DNA from: an uncultured Bacilli bacterium
Lineage (GTDB): Bacteria; Bacillota_I; Bacilli_A; RF39; UBA660
Length of the DNA: 32,403 nt
Reading direction: 5' to 3'
NCBI GenBank assembly: GCA_910585915.1
Contig: CAJUGF010000014.1
Coordinates: forward strand, 1-32,403
The notes under the pieces were generated by a model. The model did not search any database, had not been told where the DNA came from, and saw only the letters and a list, made by a program, of their open reading frames with translations. The translations under genes were made by a program, and so were the position numbers. This document shows positions 21,249-31,159 of this stretch, in pieces (the stretch's first letter is position 1; the number at the start of each line of letters is the position of its first letter).

Positions 21249-23822
21249 TTATTTTGTTTCATACCAATCAGATCCAAAGTCAGCACTTACTTTTAGAGGT
21301 ACTTTGAAGTTAACGATATGAGTCATAGTTTCTGTTACAATTTGAGTTACTTTTTCTTTTTCTTCTTTTTGACAATCAAATATTAATTCATCGTGAACTT
21401 GTAAAATCATTTTGCTTTGAATGTTTTCTTTTTCAAATTTTTTATAAATTTCTACCATAGCTTTTTTAATGATATCTGCACTGGTTCCTTGAATTGGTGT
21501 ATTTAGTGCTATTCTTTCTCCTGATTGACGAATCATGTAGTTTCCGTTGTTTAGTTCATCAATGACACGCTTCCTTTTGAATAGTGTTCTTACGGCCCCT
21601 TCTTTATAAGCCTCGCTGACTATTTCATCCATATACCTTTTTACACCTGGGTAAAGTTCATAATATTTGTTAATGAATTTGGTGGCTTCTGCTCTTGATA
21701 TTTCTAAGTTTTCACCAAGGCCAAATCCACTAATACCATACACAATTCCAAATATGACTGCTTTGGCAGTAGAACGCATTGTTTTGGTGACTGCAAGTGT
21801 TGGAACATCATAAATATCAGATGCTACTTTGGTATGGATATCTTCATCATTTACAAAGGCCTCAATGAGTTCTTTGGAATCTGAAATATGGGCTAGAATG
21901 CGTAACTCAATTTGCGAGTAATCAGCACTAAGAAATTCGTCATTGGTTGGAAGGAAGGCTTTTCTTACTTTTCTTCCTTCTTCATCTCTTGCTGGTATAT
22001 TTTGAAGGTTTGGTTCAATTGATGAAAGTCTTCCAGTTCTGGTTAAGTTTTGTTTGTATATGGTATGAATTCTACCATCTTCATGAATGTAGTTACCTAA
22101 TCCTTCTAAATAAGTAGAATTTAATTTGCTTAAGTTTCTGTATTCTAAAATAAGCTCTATGATAGGATGAACTCCAAGTAATTTATGTAATACTTTCACA
22201 TCTGTTTTATATCCAGTTTGGTTTTTCTTTCCTCCAGGAAGACCTAATTTTTCAAAAAGAATATCTCCTAGTTGTTTTGGACTTCCGATGTTAAACTTTT
22301 CTCCTGCTAAATTATAAACATCATTTTCAATAATTTCTAATTTAGCTTTGGTTTCAGCAGCCATTGTTTCTAATACTTTTTTATCTACGAAAACACCTGT
22401 TATTTCCATATCAGCTAGGACTCTAATTAGTGGCATTTCAATATTTTTGTATAACTCAAACATATCTTCTCTTTTTAATTCTAGAATGTAATCGTCCCTT
22501 TGTTCAAATAAAAATTTACTTTTCATGGTGATGTCATCAATACGAAGATTTTCTTCAAAATCTCCTTTTTTTAATGTGTCATAAAATGAGACATTGTATC
22601 CTTTGTCTGTCATCAAGTATGCTATATCATCTTTGACATTGTAATTCATTAGATATGCAAGAATCATTAAATCATCCGTAGCATTTTCCAAGTTAATTCC
22701 AAGTTTTTTTAGAGCGACAATATTCTTTTTTAAATCAAAAGTATATAAAATAGTATCTTTTATTATTTCAATTGATTCTTTCAGTAATTCTTTTTTAATA
22801 TAAAATGTTCCACTTTTGTTAGTAATAGAAGCACCGATGATATTTGATGTATGATAGTTTGTACCGTCGAGCTCAATATAAAGAGCATTGATTTCTTCTT
22901 TTGGCAACTCTTCTATTGTTTCAATGATTTTGTATTCATTTTTAATTTCTTCTACTGGTTTATCGTATGTTTTTAATAGAGAATAAAATTCTAATTCTTC
23001 AAAAATATGATATAATTCGTCGCTTACTTTTTTTTCATAGCGAATGTCTTCTAAATCTTTTACATTTAATGGGACTGTGCGGTAGATGGTTGCAATTTCT
23101 TTTGAAGTAAAAGCCATTTCACGATCATTTTCTAATAATTCTTTTTTCTTACCTTTAATTTCATCTATGTGTTCATAGATTCCTTCAATACTTCCAAATT
23201 CTTGTAAAAGGGTTAAAGCTGTTTTTTCCCCTATTCCTTTTACTCCCGGAATATTATCAGATGAATCCCCTGCTAAAGCTTTTATATCGATGATTTTGAT
23301 CGGTTCTAATTTATATTCTTCATAAAATGATTCTGGAGTGTATTTTATAAATCCCTTTTGTTTTAAAAGTTTCATATCTAATTGGTTAGAAACAAGTTGT
23401 AATAAGTCACGATCGCTTGAGATAATTGTTCCATTAAAATCATCGTCTTCTTCAACCATACGCGCAAGCGTTCCAATGATATCATCCGCTTCATATGGTT
23501 CTAATTCAAAGTATGGTACACCCATAGCATGTAATATTTTTCTAGCATAAGGAAATTGACGTACTAGATCTTCTGGCGTTTCTTTTCTGCCATCTTTATA
23601 AAAATCATATTTTTCTCTTCGAAAATTAGTACCGACATCAAATGCTACAGCCATATATTCTGGTTGTTCTTCATTAATAATTTTATTAATCATATTCGTA
23701 AATCCGTACAAAGCATTGGTTGGAAATCCTTTTGAATTTTTCATCAAAGACCCTGAATATGCTGTAGCATAGTAGCTTCTAAAAAGAAGATTGTTACCAT
23801 CTACGAGAATTATTTTTTTCAT
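21249..23822 (-). CDS. polA: DNA polymerase I
   Basis: The 857-residue protein has the full three-part layout. The 5' nuclease covers about 1-290 (MKKIILVDGNNLLFRSYYAT; ELEPYEADDIIGTLARM; SSDRDLLQLV; LAGDSSDNIPGVKGIGEKTA). The middle 3'-5' exonuclease-like domain seems inactive: the expected DxE motif is IELDG. The polymerase domain has motif A SADYSQIELRILAHIS near 629, motif B MRSTAKAVIFGIVYGISGFG near 680, and motif C LQVHDELIFDC near 807. It processes Okazaki fragments and fills repair gaps. An extended -10 promoter directly precedes it. Confidence 0.98.
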   Translation of the reverse strand: MKKIILVDGNNLLFRSYYATAYSGSLMKNSKGFPTNALYGFTNMINKIINEEQPEYMAVAFDVGTNFRREKYDFYKDGRKETPEDLVRQFPYARKILHAMGVPYFELEPYEADDIIGTLARMVEEDDDFNGTIISSDRDLLQLVSNQLDMKLLKQKGFIKYTPESFYEEYKLEPIKIIDIKALAGDSSDNIPGVKGIGEKTALTLLQEFGSIEGIYEHIDEIKGKKKELLENDREMAFTSKEIATIYRTVPLNVKDLEDIRYEKKVSDELYHIFEELEFYSLLKTYDKPVEEIKNEYKIIETIEELPKEEINALYIELDGTNYHTSNIIGASITNKSGTFYIKKELLKESIEIIKDTILYTFDLKKNIVALKKLGINLENATDDLMILAYLMNYNVKDDIAYLMTDKGYNVSFYDTLKKGDFEENLRIDDITMKSKFLFEQRDDYILELKREDMFELYKNIEMPLIRVLADMEITGVFVDKKVLETMAAETKAKLEIIENDVYNLAGEKFNIGSPKQLGDILFEKLGLPGGKKNQTGYKTDVKVLHKLLGVHPIIELILEYRNLSKLNSTYLEGLGNYIHEDGRIHTIYKQNLTRTGRLSSIEPNLQNIPARDEEGRKVRKAFLPTNDEFLSADYSQIELRILAHISDSKELIEAFVNDEDIHTKVASDIYDVPTLAVTKTMRSTAKAVIFGIVYGISGFGLGENLEISRAEATKFINKYYELYPGVKRYMDEIVSEAYKEGAVRTLFKRKRVIDELNNGNYMIRQSGERIALNTPIQGTSADIIKKAMVEIYKKFEKENIQSKMILQVHDELIFDCQKEEKEKVTQIVTETMTHIVNFKVPLKVSADFGSDWYETK

Positions 23823-23840
23823 TATGTATCACCTGAAAAT

Positions 23841-23849
23841 ATTATAACA
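23841..23849 (-). promoter_or_regulatory. Extended -10 promoter for polA-mutM
   Basis: Minus-strand TGTTATAAT, an extended -10 with perfect hexamer, lies about 20 bases before the polA start; no clear -35 is visible. The ribosome site is AGGTGA. Confidence 0.5.
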
Positions 23850-23883
23850 TGGATTTTAATGCATTCTTTTATTTTTCACTTTT

Positions 23884-24903
23884 TTAATTTTCCTGAATTC
23901 TCTTTAATTCTTTTTTAAACGATTCTACCATTTCAGTATTTTTCATTGTTTTTATTATTTGTCTTTGTAATGAATTTTCATTATGGTAGACTTCTTTTTT
24001 GATGGATTCAAGAGTTTCTTCTACGTTAGGATTTTGGCTTAAATAATAACCATAGTAGTATGCTTGTAGATAGTTTGCATACATCTTTATATCTATATCG
24101 ATCATGGATGTATCAAGACAATATATTTCTTGAAATTCTTTTTTTAGATGTTTTCTTAAGTTTGAGCTTTTTATTTCCATAATATTTTTCAAAATAGTTC
24201 TTGTTGAAATTTCATTGTGTGATACATATATATTCCTTATAATATTACACATGATAAAGCTTAGGGCAGAGTTTTTTATAAATTCTAAGTTTTTTCGAAA
24301 ATAGTTGATGGTTTCTGCTTTATATTTTTCATTTCTTATACAGTAATGATACAATTTCCATTCAAACCAAATAGAAGGTAGTTCATCTAAATAATAATCC
24401 TTAGGATTCGCTTCAAGATACATCCTGTGTATCCCTTCATGAAGAATAGTATATGAATCTTCGATATTTTCTTGCATGTCAAGAAAAATTTTTCCAGGCA
24501 ATTTGTTTTGTGGTGCTAATGTATACGATTCGTTTTGGTCATGTTTTTTTGCACGTAAAAGGTTTATTCGTAGTTTTTTATATTCTTTTTGGTAAATGGC
24601 TTCTGATATTTCGTAATTCTTTTTTTGCCGTATTAATTCAGATATTTGAAACTCTAATGCTTCAACTTCTGCTTGATTAAAGTATAGTTTTACTTCTTCT
24701 CCTTGATAAAGGTTATTCATAAAGTCATTGTAAAAATTAGTAGAAAACTCAGATTGCAAAAAATCACTTAAAAGTTTTATTACTTGATTATGTGGTAACT
24801 TTTCAAAATTCGTTATGTCATTTTGGACATTGCTTGTGCTATCAAAACAGAATAATGCTAAATTATAAACTTGTTTTATTTTTTGTTTTTCCATTTGATT
24901 CAT
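23884..24903 (-). CDS. Putative zinc metallopeptidase (HExxH, M3-like)
   Basis: The 339-residue, mostly helical, Lys/Glu-rich protein has no signal peptide. It contains HEGIH (residues 155-159) in YTILHEGIHRMYLEANP, an HExxH zinc motif. It is followed by DELPSIWFEW, which gives a candidate third ligand at Glu174 or Glu181 and recalls the E-x-P-S-x-x-x-E segment of M3-type oligopeptidases. The rest does not match a family I can name with assurance, and the length is short for M3 enzymes. It is likely cytoplasmic. It sits alone between polA and a LysR gene. Confidence 0.6.
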   Translation of the reverse strand: MNQMEKQKIKQVYNLALFCFDSTSNVQNDITNFEKLPHNQVIKLLSDFLQSEFSTNFYNDFMNNLYQGEEVKLYFNQAEVEALEFQISELIRQKKNYEISEAIYQKEYKKLRINLLRAKKHDQNESYTLAPQNKLPGKIFLDMQENIEDSYTILHEGIHRMYLEANPKDYYLDELPSIWFEWKLYHYCIRNEKYKAETINYFRKNLEFIKNSALSFIMCNIIRNIYVSHNEISTRTILKNIMEIKSSNLRKHLKKEFQEIYCLDTSMIDIDIKMYANYLQAYYYGYYLSQNPNVEETLESIKKEVYHNENSLQRQIIKTMKNTEMVESFKKELKRIQEN

Positions 24904-24964
24904 AGCAGTTTTTTCCTTTCATTTTGTTGTCTATCTTACCACATAATTTTTTCTATGACTATAA

Positions 24965-25849
24965 TTATCCTTGTAATAAAGTATTTAAGAATTCTGCACT
25001 TCCTTTTGATAAGTAATTCTTTTTTAAGGAGATAATGCCAAAATTTCTTTTGGGGATGGATGGAGTTATATTTATTTCAAATAATTCTTTTCTTTCTAAT
25101 TCTTTTGTAACATATTCTCTAGTTACTACACCAATTCCATAACCAATTTTGGCAAATTCAATTAGAAGATTTGAGCTAGCAATTTCCATTATACTGTGTA
25201 ATTTATAATGATTTTCTTCACAAAACTTTTCAATGTAATCTCTAGAACTAGATGGGCGTTTTTGTAATAGTATGGGATATTTTAGAATGTCTTCAAAACA
25301 CAATTTTTTATCTAGTAATTTTTTGTAATCTTTACTTACAACAAATATATCTTGCATTGGGCCGATTTTTGTATATTCTAAATCGTCATTAATTTTGGGT
25401 GGAAACTTTGCAACAATAAAATCAATTTTTCCTTTTTTTAATTCTTCTTTCAGAATACTAGTGGGATCAGTACTAATTTCAAAAACAATATTTGGATGTT
25501 TTTTATGAAATCGTTTAATATAAGGCATTAAATAGGTTTTAGTCATAGTTGTGCTGACTCCTAAACGTATGGTTCCAGTAATCATACTATTTACATCACT
25601 TATCTTCTTTTCTGCAAGTTCAAAAGCATTTAATCCTTTTTTTATATCTCCAAAGATACTCTCTGCTTCTTTTGTTAAAGTTACTCCTTTTTGTGTTCTA
25701 ATGAATAGTTTGCAGTTTAGTTGATTTTCTAAATTTTGAATTTGTTTGGTGATAGCTGGTTGAGAAATGTGAAGTTTTTTACTAGATTGTGTAAAACTCT
25801 TTGTTGTTGCCACTTCATAAAATAAACGCCATAATTCTAAATCCATCAT
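24965..25849 (-). CDS. LysR-family transcriptional regulator
   Basis: The 294-residue protein has the LysR winged helix at the N-terminus (LWRLFYEVATTKSFTQSSKK; LHISQPAITKQIQNLENQLN; LFIRTQKGVTLT) and a periplasmic-binding-like effector domain from about 90 (GTIRLGVSTTMTKTYLMPYI). The inducer cannot be told from sequence. It is divergent from the HD-hydrolase gene, with an inverted-repeat operator in the 85-base gap, so that gene is the natural candidate target, together with its own promoter. Start choice between two adjacent ATG codons is open. Confidence 0.95.
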   Translation of the reverse strand: MMDLELWRLFYEVATTKSFTQSSKKLHISQPAITKQIQNLENQLNCKLFIRTQKGVTLTKEAESIFGDIKKGLNAFELAEKKISDVNSMITGTIRLGVSTTMTKTYLMPYIKRFHKKHPNIVFEISTDPTSILKEELKKGKIDFIVAKFPPKINDDLEYTKIGPMQDIFVVSKDYKKLLDKKLCFEDILKYPILLQKRPSSSRDYIEKFCEENHYKLHSIMEIASSNLLIEFAKIGYGIGVVTREYVTKELERKELFEINITPSIPKRNFGIISLKKNYLSKGSAEFLNTLLQG

Positions 25850-25856
25850 AACATCC

Positions 25857-25875
25857 AGTTATCTTTTTCATAACT
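25857..25875 (+). promoter_or_regulatory. Palindromic LysR-type operator
   Basis: AGTTAT, seven bases, ATAACT: a perfect inverted repeat fitting the T-N11-A LysR box. It lies 8 bases before the lysR start, so binding would block its own expression as LysR proteins usually do, and it faces the HD-hydrolase promoter region. Confidence 0.5.
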
Positions 25876-25934
25876 AATATATATTTTTATTATATTTATT
25901 TTGGTGATATAGTCAATATGGAAGTGAGGTTTAT

Positions 25935-26603
25935 ATGGAATTATCAGAAAATGATGCAGTAAGAAAAATGTATTTAAATATTAGAAATTATTGTGAGGAA
26001 ATGAAATGCAAAAATGCATTGAAAGCATTACCCTATGCCTATGAAAAACACAATGGTGTGGAACGGGTGGGTGGAGATCCCTATATTATTCACCCTCTTC
26101 AAGTAGCTTGGCAAGGAATATTGATTGGTGTAAATAGTGATATCGAAATTGCTTCTGCCTTACTTCATGACGTTCCAGAAGATTGCAATACTATGTTAGA
26201 AGATTTGGATATTGATCCTTTGATTAAGGATATTACAATCAACTTTTTAAATGTTCATCAATTTGAAAGTGCTGCGTGGGATAAACATGAAAGGAATCGA
26301 CGTTATTTTGATAAAATTGCTACTAATGAAATTGCCACTATGATAAAGTTTGGAGATACTGACAACAATCTTTCTACTATGATGAGAGACTTTTCCCCAG
26401 AAAAAATATTAAAAAATGTTATTGAAAAAAGAGAGTTTATGTATCCTCTTTTAGACTATGCATCAAAAATTTATGAGAGTATTCCTGGCAGAAAAGAACA
26501 AATTGCCTTTTATAGTAAAAGAATTCATGCATTCGTGGAACAAGCAGATGCTCATTTAGGTGATAAATCTTCCTCTTTACATCGAACAAAACATATTGCT
26601 TAA
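25935..26603 (+). CDS. HD-domain hydrolase, RelA/SpoT-hydrolase-like
   Basis: The 222-residue protein matches the HD fold of bifunctional RelA/SpoT enzymes: GGDPYIIHPLQVAWQGI gives the first His, SALLHDVPEDC the HD pair, and IKFGDTDNNLSTM the final Asp with the D-N-L pattern. There is no synthetase, TGS or ACT domain, so it would be hydrolase-only, of the Mesh1-like or generic HD type; the substrate is not determinable. GTGAGG precedes the start. It is divergent from lysR. Confidence 0.85.
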   Translation: MELSENDAVRKMYLNIRNYCEEMKCKNALKALPYAYEKHNGVERVGGDPYIIHPLQVAWQGILIGVNSDIEIASALLHDVPEDCNTMLEDLDIDPLIKDITINFLNVHQFESAAWDKHERNRRYFDKIATNEIATMIKFGDTDNNLSTMMRDFSPEKILKNVIEKREFMYPLLDYASKIYESIPGRKEQIAFYSKRIHAFVEQADAHLGDKSSSLHRTKHIA

Positions 26604-26633
26604 AAAAACAAGAATTAAATTCTTGTTTTTTTT
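26602..26633 (+). terminator. Bidirectional terminator between the HD gene and polC
   Basis: CAAGAA, loop TTAAA, TTCTTG, extended by A7 on one side and T8 on the other. It lies between two convergent stop codons and can serve both strands. Confidence 0.85.
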
Positions 26634-29600
26634 AAAATAAACTTAATTGACTTGTTTCAGGCATTCCTTCAAAAAGACCTAATGCCCTTAGCTTTTCTAC
26701 TGTTGTTGCATTTACTTTTCCTCTGGTTTGAAAGTCTTCTACACTATAGAAGGCTTTTTGATTTCTTTCTTCAATGATTTTTTTAGCAACAGCATCTCCT
26801 AGTCCATCTAATGTTCTAAATGGCGGGATTAAAACATGGTCATCTTCATCGTCAATTAAGAAATTTACTGAATCACTTTTATTAATGTCTAAGCAGCTAA
26901 ATTTAAACCCTCTTGCAGTTGCTTCTAATGAAAGTTTTAATGTTTCTAATACAGCTTGCTCTTTATTGGTCGCATCATAGCCTTTGCTTTGAATTTCAAC
27001 AATCTTAGCCCGAATGGCATCATATCCTTTCATCATAACTTCGATGTCAAAGTCTTCAAATCTCGTGGAAAAATAAGTCGCGTAATATATGGCTGGTTTG
27101 TGTACTTTAAACCATGCAATACGAAAAGCACTCATTACATATGCTGCGGCGTGAGCTTTTGGGAACATGTATTTGATTTTGAAGCATGACTTGATGAACC
27201 AATCTGGTATTTTGGCATTTTCCATAATTTCAACAAAGCCTGCCCAAGTTTCAGCATCCTTACTGGCTTTTCCTTTTCGCACAAATTCCATTATTTTGAA
27301 AGCTTTGAAGGGTTCAAGCCCACCATACATGAGTTCTACCATGATGTCATCACGACACCCAATAACCTTACTAAAAGGTACGATGTTTTTTTGAATCAAC
27401 TCTTGTGCGTTTCCAAGCCAAACATCGGTTCCATGAGAAAGGCCAGAAATTTTAATTAACTCAGCAAACGTTTTAGGTTTGGTATCTTTTACAAGCTGAA
27501 TGGTAAATGGCGTTCCAAATTCAGGTACCCCCAGTGTTCCAGTTTCACACATAATTTGTTCTGGAGTTACACCAAGAGCTTTGGTACTGGTAAAGATTGA
27601 CATTGTTTCTTTGTCATCTAATGGAACGTTTCTTACATCTTCCCCTGTTATATCTTGAATCATTCGGAGTTGTGTTGGATCCGTATGGCCCAATATATCT
27701 AGTTTTAAAACGCATTCATCAATGGCATGATAATCAAAGTGAGTAGTGCGCCATGCGCTATTTGGATCTTCTGCTGGAAATTGGAATGGTGTAAAGTCAA
27801 ATACTTCCATGTACCCCGGAATAACGACGATTCCTCCAGGATGCTGTCCAGTAGTTCTTTTTACTCCAGTACAGCCTTTCGCAAGACGTTCAATTTCTAC
27901 ATTTCGCATGATTATACTTTTGTCTTCACAATATCCTCTTACGTAACCATAAGCTGTTTTTTCTGCAACAGTGCCTATTGTTCCAGCTCGATATACATTA
28001 TCGACACCAAATAGCACTTTGGTATATTCGTGGGCTGATGCTTGATTTAAATCTGAAAAATTCAAGTCAATATCTGGTACTTTATCGGCATTGAATCCAA
28101 GGAATGTTTGGAATGGAATATCCTGTCCTTCTTTGGTCATTTTTACTTTACAATCTGGACATTTACGATCAGGTAAGTCATATCCACATTTATATTCATT
28201 TCCAAGAGGTTCTCCATCTTCATTTTCAAATTCACTTCTTTGACACTTTGGGCAACGATAGTGAGGAGCTAGTGAGTTAACTTCTGTAATTCCCATTAGA
28301 TTTGCAACAAACGATGATCCAACTGAACCACGACTTCCAACTAAGAATCCTTCGTCGTTAGAGTGTTTTACAAGTTTTTGAGCAATTAAATAAATTACAT
28401 CAAAGTTTGCTCCAATGATCGCTGTCATTTTGCCTTTTGCTTTTTTCATCAATGCTTCTTCTGTTTCTTCTGGTTCTTCTTTTTGCAGACTTAAATAAAT
28501 TTCTTTTTGAACTTCATCTGGTCCTTTAGTTACAACATCATGCAATCTTTTATAAATTTCACTTTCTTCATCACCTGCATTTTTCTTCACAGCTTCAATG
28601 AAGGGTGCTCCATATAGTTCCAGAGCAATTCGCTCTTCAATATGAAATGGCAATGGATCTCCATACCACTCTTTCGCTTTTTCATACACCATATCAGTAA
28701 CTATCATTTGAGAATTTTCAATAATTGGTGCAAATGGAATTCCATGTGTTTCAATAATAACTTCAATTTCTTCAATGGCATCAGCAATTTTATTAGGATT
28801 AGTGATGACAATTTCTTTTTGTTCTTCTTCACTTAAAAAGCTAAATTCTTCCATCATTTCTTCTGTTGTTAAAAAATGCATATCTGGTACTGTTAAGCCT
28901 TTTCTATTCAATGGATGTAAACGGCCATTGAATCGTTGATTCACGATAATTTCACGATAAATTTTGTCTTCTTTTTTTAAATGATGAGCATCACTTGTGG
29001 CACAAACTGGTTTCCCAGCAGATTTTGCAACTCGGATGATTTTTTCCAAATGTTTTTGAAGTTCAATGGTATTTGCAAAAGTTCTATTTTCACCTACTAA
29101 ATGCATACATGCACTAATTGGTTGAACTTCGATATAATCATAAAAACTCATCATATTTACTAGTTCTTCATCGTCTTTGGTTAGAGCTGCTTCAAAAATT
29201 TCGCCGTTGATACATCCAGAACCAATTAATAAGCCTTTCCGAAGATTTTGAATTTCTTTTCTTGGAATTTTTGGCTGTTCATTTTTATATAAATATTTTG
29301 TATTAGCAATGGATACTATTTTAAATAAATTCTTTAGTCCTTCTCTATTTTGGGCAAGAAGACATGCGTGGAATGGATACGAAAATCTTACTAAAGATTC
29401 TACATCAATGGATTCATATAGATGTGTAGTTGTTTCAATATTTCGATCAAATAGAACTTTACACATTTTATAAAAAGCAATCGAAGTTCCTTCAGCATCA
29501 TAATCTGCTCTATGATGTTTGTCTTCATCCCACTCAATGCCATATTTTTTAGTTAATGTTTGAAGTTTATGATTAGCCCACTCAGGATTTAAAATTCTTG

Positions 29601-31146
29601 CCAAGCTCATTGTATCTATTACAGTATTTGTAAATTCTCCTAAGTTATATTTATTCATAGCTGCTTTCATGAAAGATATGTCAAACTTAGCATTATGAGC
29701 AACCATAGGAAGGTCTTTCGCCCATTCCAAAAAACGTTTCGTTACCGTTTCTTCATCATCTTTTCCTTTGACCATTTCATCTGTAATATATGTTAGTTCT
29801 GTAATTTTTGATGGTATGGGACGATGAGGATCAATTAGTTCATCAAAGCGATCTAGTATTTCTCCATTTTGAATTTTTACAGCACCGATTTCTATCATTT
29901 GATCATGACCTGCGTAGAAACCTGTCGTTTCAGTATCAAATACAACATATGTATCTTGTAATAAGTTATATTCTTTAAGATTAAAGATGACATCTACATC
30001 ATCATTTACAATATTCATTTCTGCCCCATATAATACTTTGAAGCGATCTGCACCTTCTTTTCCCTTATTGTAATCTCTTACTGTATGATACATTTCAGGA
30101 AAGGATTGAACACAATTATGATCTGTGACAGCTACAGCTTTATGTCCTAATTTAATGGCATGGTTTACTAAATCCTTTCCACCAATAACACCATCCATTG
30201 CGCTCATCATAGTATGGGCATGCAATTCTACTCTTTTTTCTTCACTCTCATCTTTTATGACTTCATCTTTGGGAGTAATTTCTTCCATATTTCTGATAGC
30301 AAGTACTAAGTCTTTGGCAAAGTTGTCAAATTCAACATTTCCTTGAACACGATACCATTTTCCTACTTTAATATCTTTATCAACTCTTTTGAATTCATCT
30401 TTTTGTTTTTTAAAAATTTTTGCTAAGATACTATTAGTTTTATCACTTATTTTTAATGTTAAAATGTTGATAGTTTCTCGTTCCATTGTTTCTTTATCGA
30501 AAACGAATACTTCCAAAATAACATTTTTCATGTCTCCCATTATATTATCGATGACATTTGCTTCTCCTTCGATTTTTCTTCCAACAATGGGTTCGCCTTC
30601 TTTTCTTTTGATTTCTTCTTTCTGTGCTTCCGCCGTTTTACTAATCTCTATTTCTTTTTTGACTTCTTCTTTTAAATCTGGGTTTAAAAAGGTTACAATC
30701 TCTATTGGTTCAAAACCACATAAAACTAAGTTATCTTGAATTTTTTTGCTTTCTTTTTTGATTTCATTTTCTTCATGAGATGATGTCACTTCAAATATCA
30801 TTTTATGATCTTCGATCATTATTTTTGTTTCTTTAATTCCCATTAAAGATGGATGTTCTAAAATTAATTGTTGTTTTAGTCCTTCTGCATATTCTAACAT
30901 TTGCTCTTTGGTATAATTATCATAGCGAAAGTGAATCAAGCAAGGAGAAACTTCATTTATACCATTTTTGGCACAAGATATCATTTCGTTACACAATAAA
31001 AATGGTAATGGATTTGAAAGTTTTAGATAAACCTCAAATCTTTCTAAACGACGATTTAAGACTACTTTCTCAATTGTCGCGTTTGTAAGTTCTTCTAAGT
31101 GTTTTTCAAATTTGATACTTTTAAAAAATCTTTCTACTTCATTCAT
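26632..31146 (-). CDS. polC: DNA polymerase III alpha subunit, Gram-positive type (PolC)
   Basis: PolC is the main replicative polymerase of low-GC Gram-positive bacteria. The 1504-residue protein has an N-terminal region and an OB fold (about 190-290). The PHP domain starts near 306 (RVELHAHTMMSAMDGVIG; KAVAVTDHNCVQSF) and is interrupted by the proofreading exonuclease at about 400-565 (YVVFDTETTGF; MVAHNAKFDISFM; HHRADYDAEGT). A zinc-binding insert (CPKCQRSEFE ... CPDCKVKM) lies near 964-1003 and the catalytic PDIDLNFS near 1024. The C-terminus ends ETSQLSLF, a perfect sliding-clamp binding motif. Length is a little above the usual 1440. It starts 13 bases after the dnaE stop, with AAGGAAG, so the two form an operon. 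Confidence 0.98.
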   Translation of the reverse strand: MNEVERFFKSIKFEKHLEELTNATIEKVVLNRRLERFEVYLKLSNPLPFLLCNEMISCAKNGINEVSPCLIHFRYDNYTKEQMLEYAEGLKQQLILEHPSLMGIKETKIMIEDHKMIFEVTSSHEENEIKKESKKIQDNLVLCGFEPIEIVTFLNPDLKEEVKKEIEISKTAEAQKEEIKRKEGEPIVGRKIEGEANVIDNIMGDMKNVILEVFVFDKETMERETINILTLKISDKTNSILAKIFKKQKDEFKRVDKDIKVGKWYRVQGNVEFDNFAKDLVLAIRNMEEITPKDEVIKDESEEKRVELHAHTMMSAMDGVIGGKDLVNHAIKLGHKAVAVTDHNCVQSFPEMYHTVRDYNKGKEGADRFKVLYGAEMNIVNDDVDVIFNLKEYNLLQDTYVVFDTETTGFYAGHDQMIEIGAVKIQNGEILDRFDELIDPHRPIPSKITELTYITDEMVKGKDDEETVTKRFLEWAKDLPMVAHNAKFDISFMKAAMNKYNLGEFTNTVIDTMSLARILNPEWANHKLQTLTKKYGIEWDEDKHHRADYDAEGTSIAFYKMCKVLFDRNIETTTHLYESIDVESLVRFSYPFHACLLAQNREGLKNLFKIVSIANTKYLYKNEQPKIPRKEIQNLRKGLLIGSGCINGEIFEAALTKDDEELVNMMSFYDYIEVQPISACMHLVGENRTFANTIELQKHLEKIIRVAKSAGKPVCATSDAHHLKKEDKIYREIIVNQRFNGRLHPLNRKGLTVPDMHFLTTEEMMEEFSFLSEEEQKEIVITNPNKIADAIEEIEVIIETHGIPFAPIIENSQMIVTDMVYEKAKEWYGDPLPFHIEERIALELYGAPFIEAVKKNAGDEESEIYKRLHDVVTKGPDEVQKEIYLSLQKEEPEETEEALMKKAKGKMTAIIGANFDVIYLIAQKLVKHSNDEGFLVGSRGSVGSSFVANLMGITEVNSLAPHYRCPKCQRSEFENEDGEPLGNEYKCGYDLPDRKCPDCKVKMTKEGQDIPFQTFLGFNADKVPDIDLNFSDLNQASAHEYTKVLFGVDNVYRAGTIGTVAEKTAYGYVRGYCEDKSIIMRNVEIERLAKGCTGVKRTTGQHPGGIVVIPGYMEVFDFTPFQFPAEDPNSAWRTTHFDYHAIDECVLKLDILGHTDPTQLRMIQDITGEDVRNVPLDDKETMSIFTSTKALGVTPEQIMCETGTLGVPEFGTPFTIQLVKDTKPKTFAELIKISGLSHGTDVWLGNAQELIQKNIVPFSKVIGCRDDIMVELMYGGLEPFKAFKIMEFVRKGKASKDAETWAGFVEIMENAKIPDWFIKSCFKIKYMFPKAHAAAYVMSAFRIAWFKVHKPAIYYATYFSTRFEDFDIEVMMKGYDAIRAKIVEIQSKGYDATNKEQAVLETLKLSLEATARGFKFSCLDINKSDSVNFLIDDEDDHVLIPPFRTLDGLGDAVAKKIIEERNQKAFYSVEDFQTRGKVNATTVEKLRALGLFEGMPETSQLSLF

Positions 31147-31159
31147 TGTTTTTCTTCCT

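Noticed and set aside
26774..31088. Several rightward open frames of 64-116 codons opposite polC
   Set aside because: They are antisense shadows of a well-supported 1504-residue gene, with no ribosome sites or family features.
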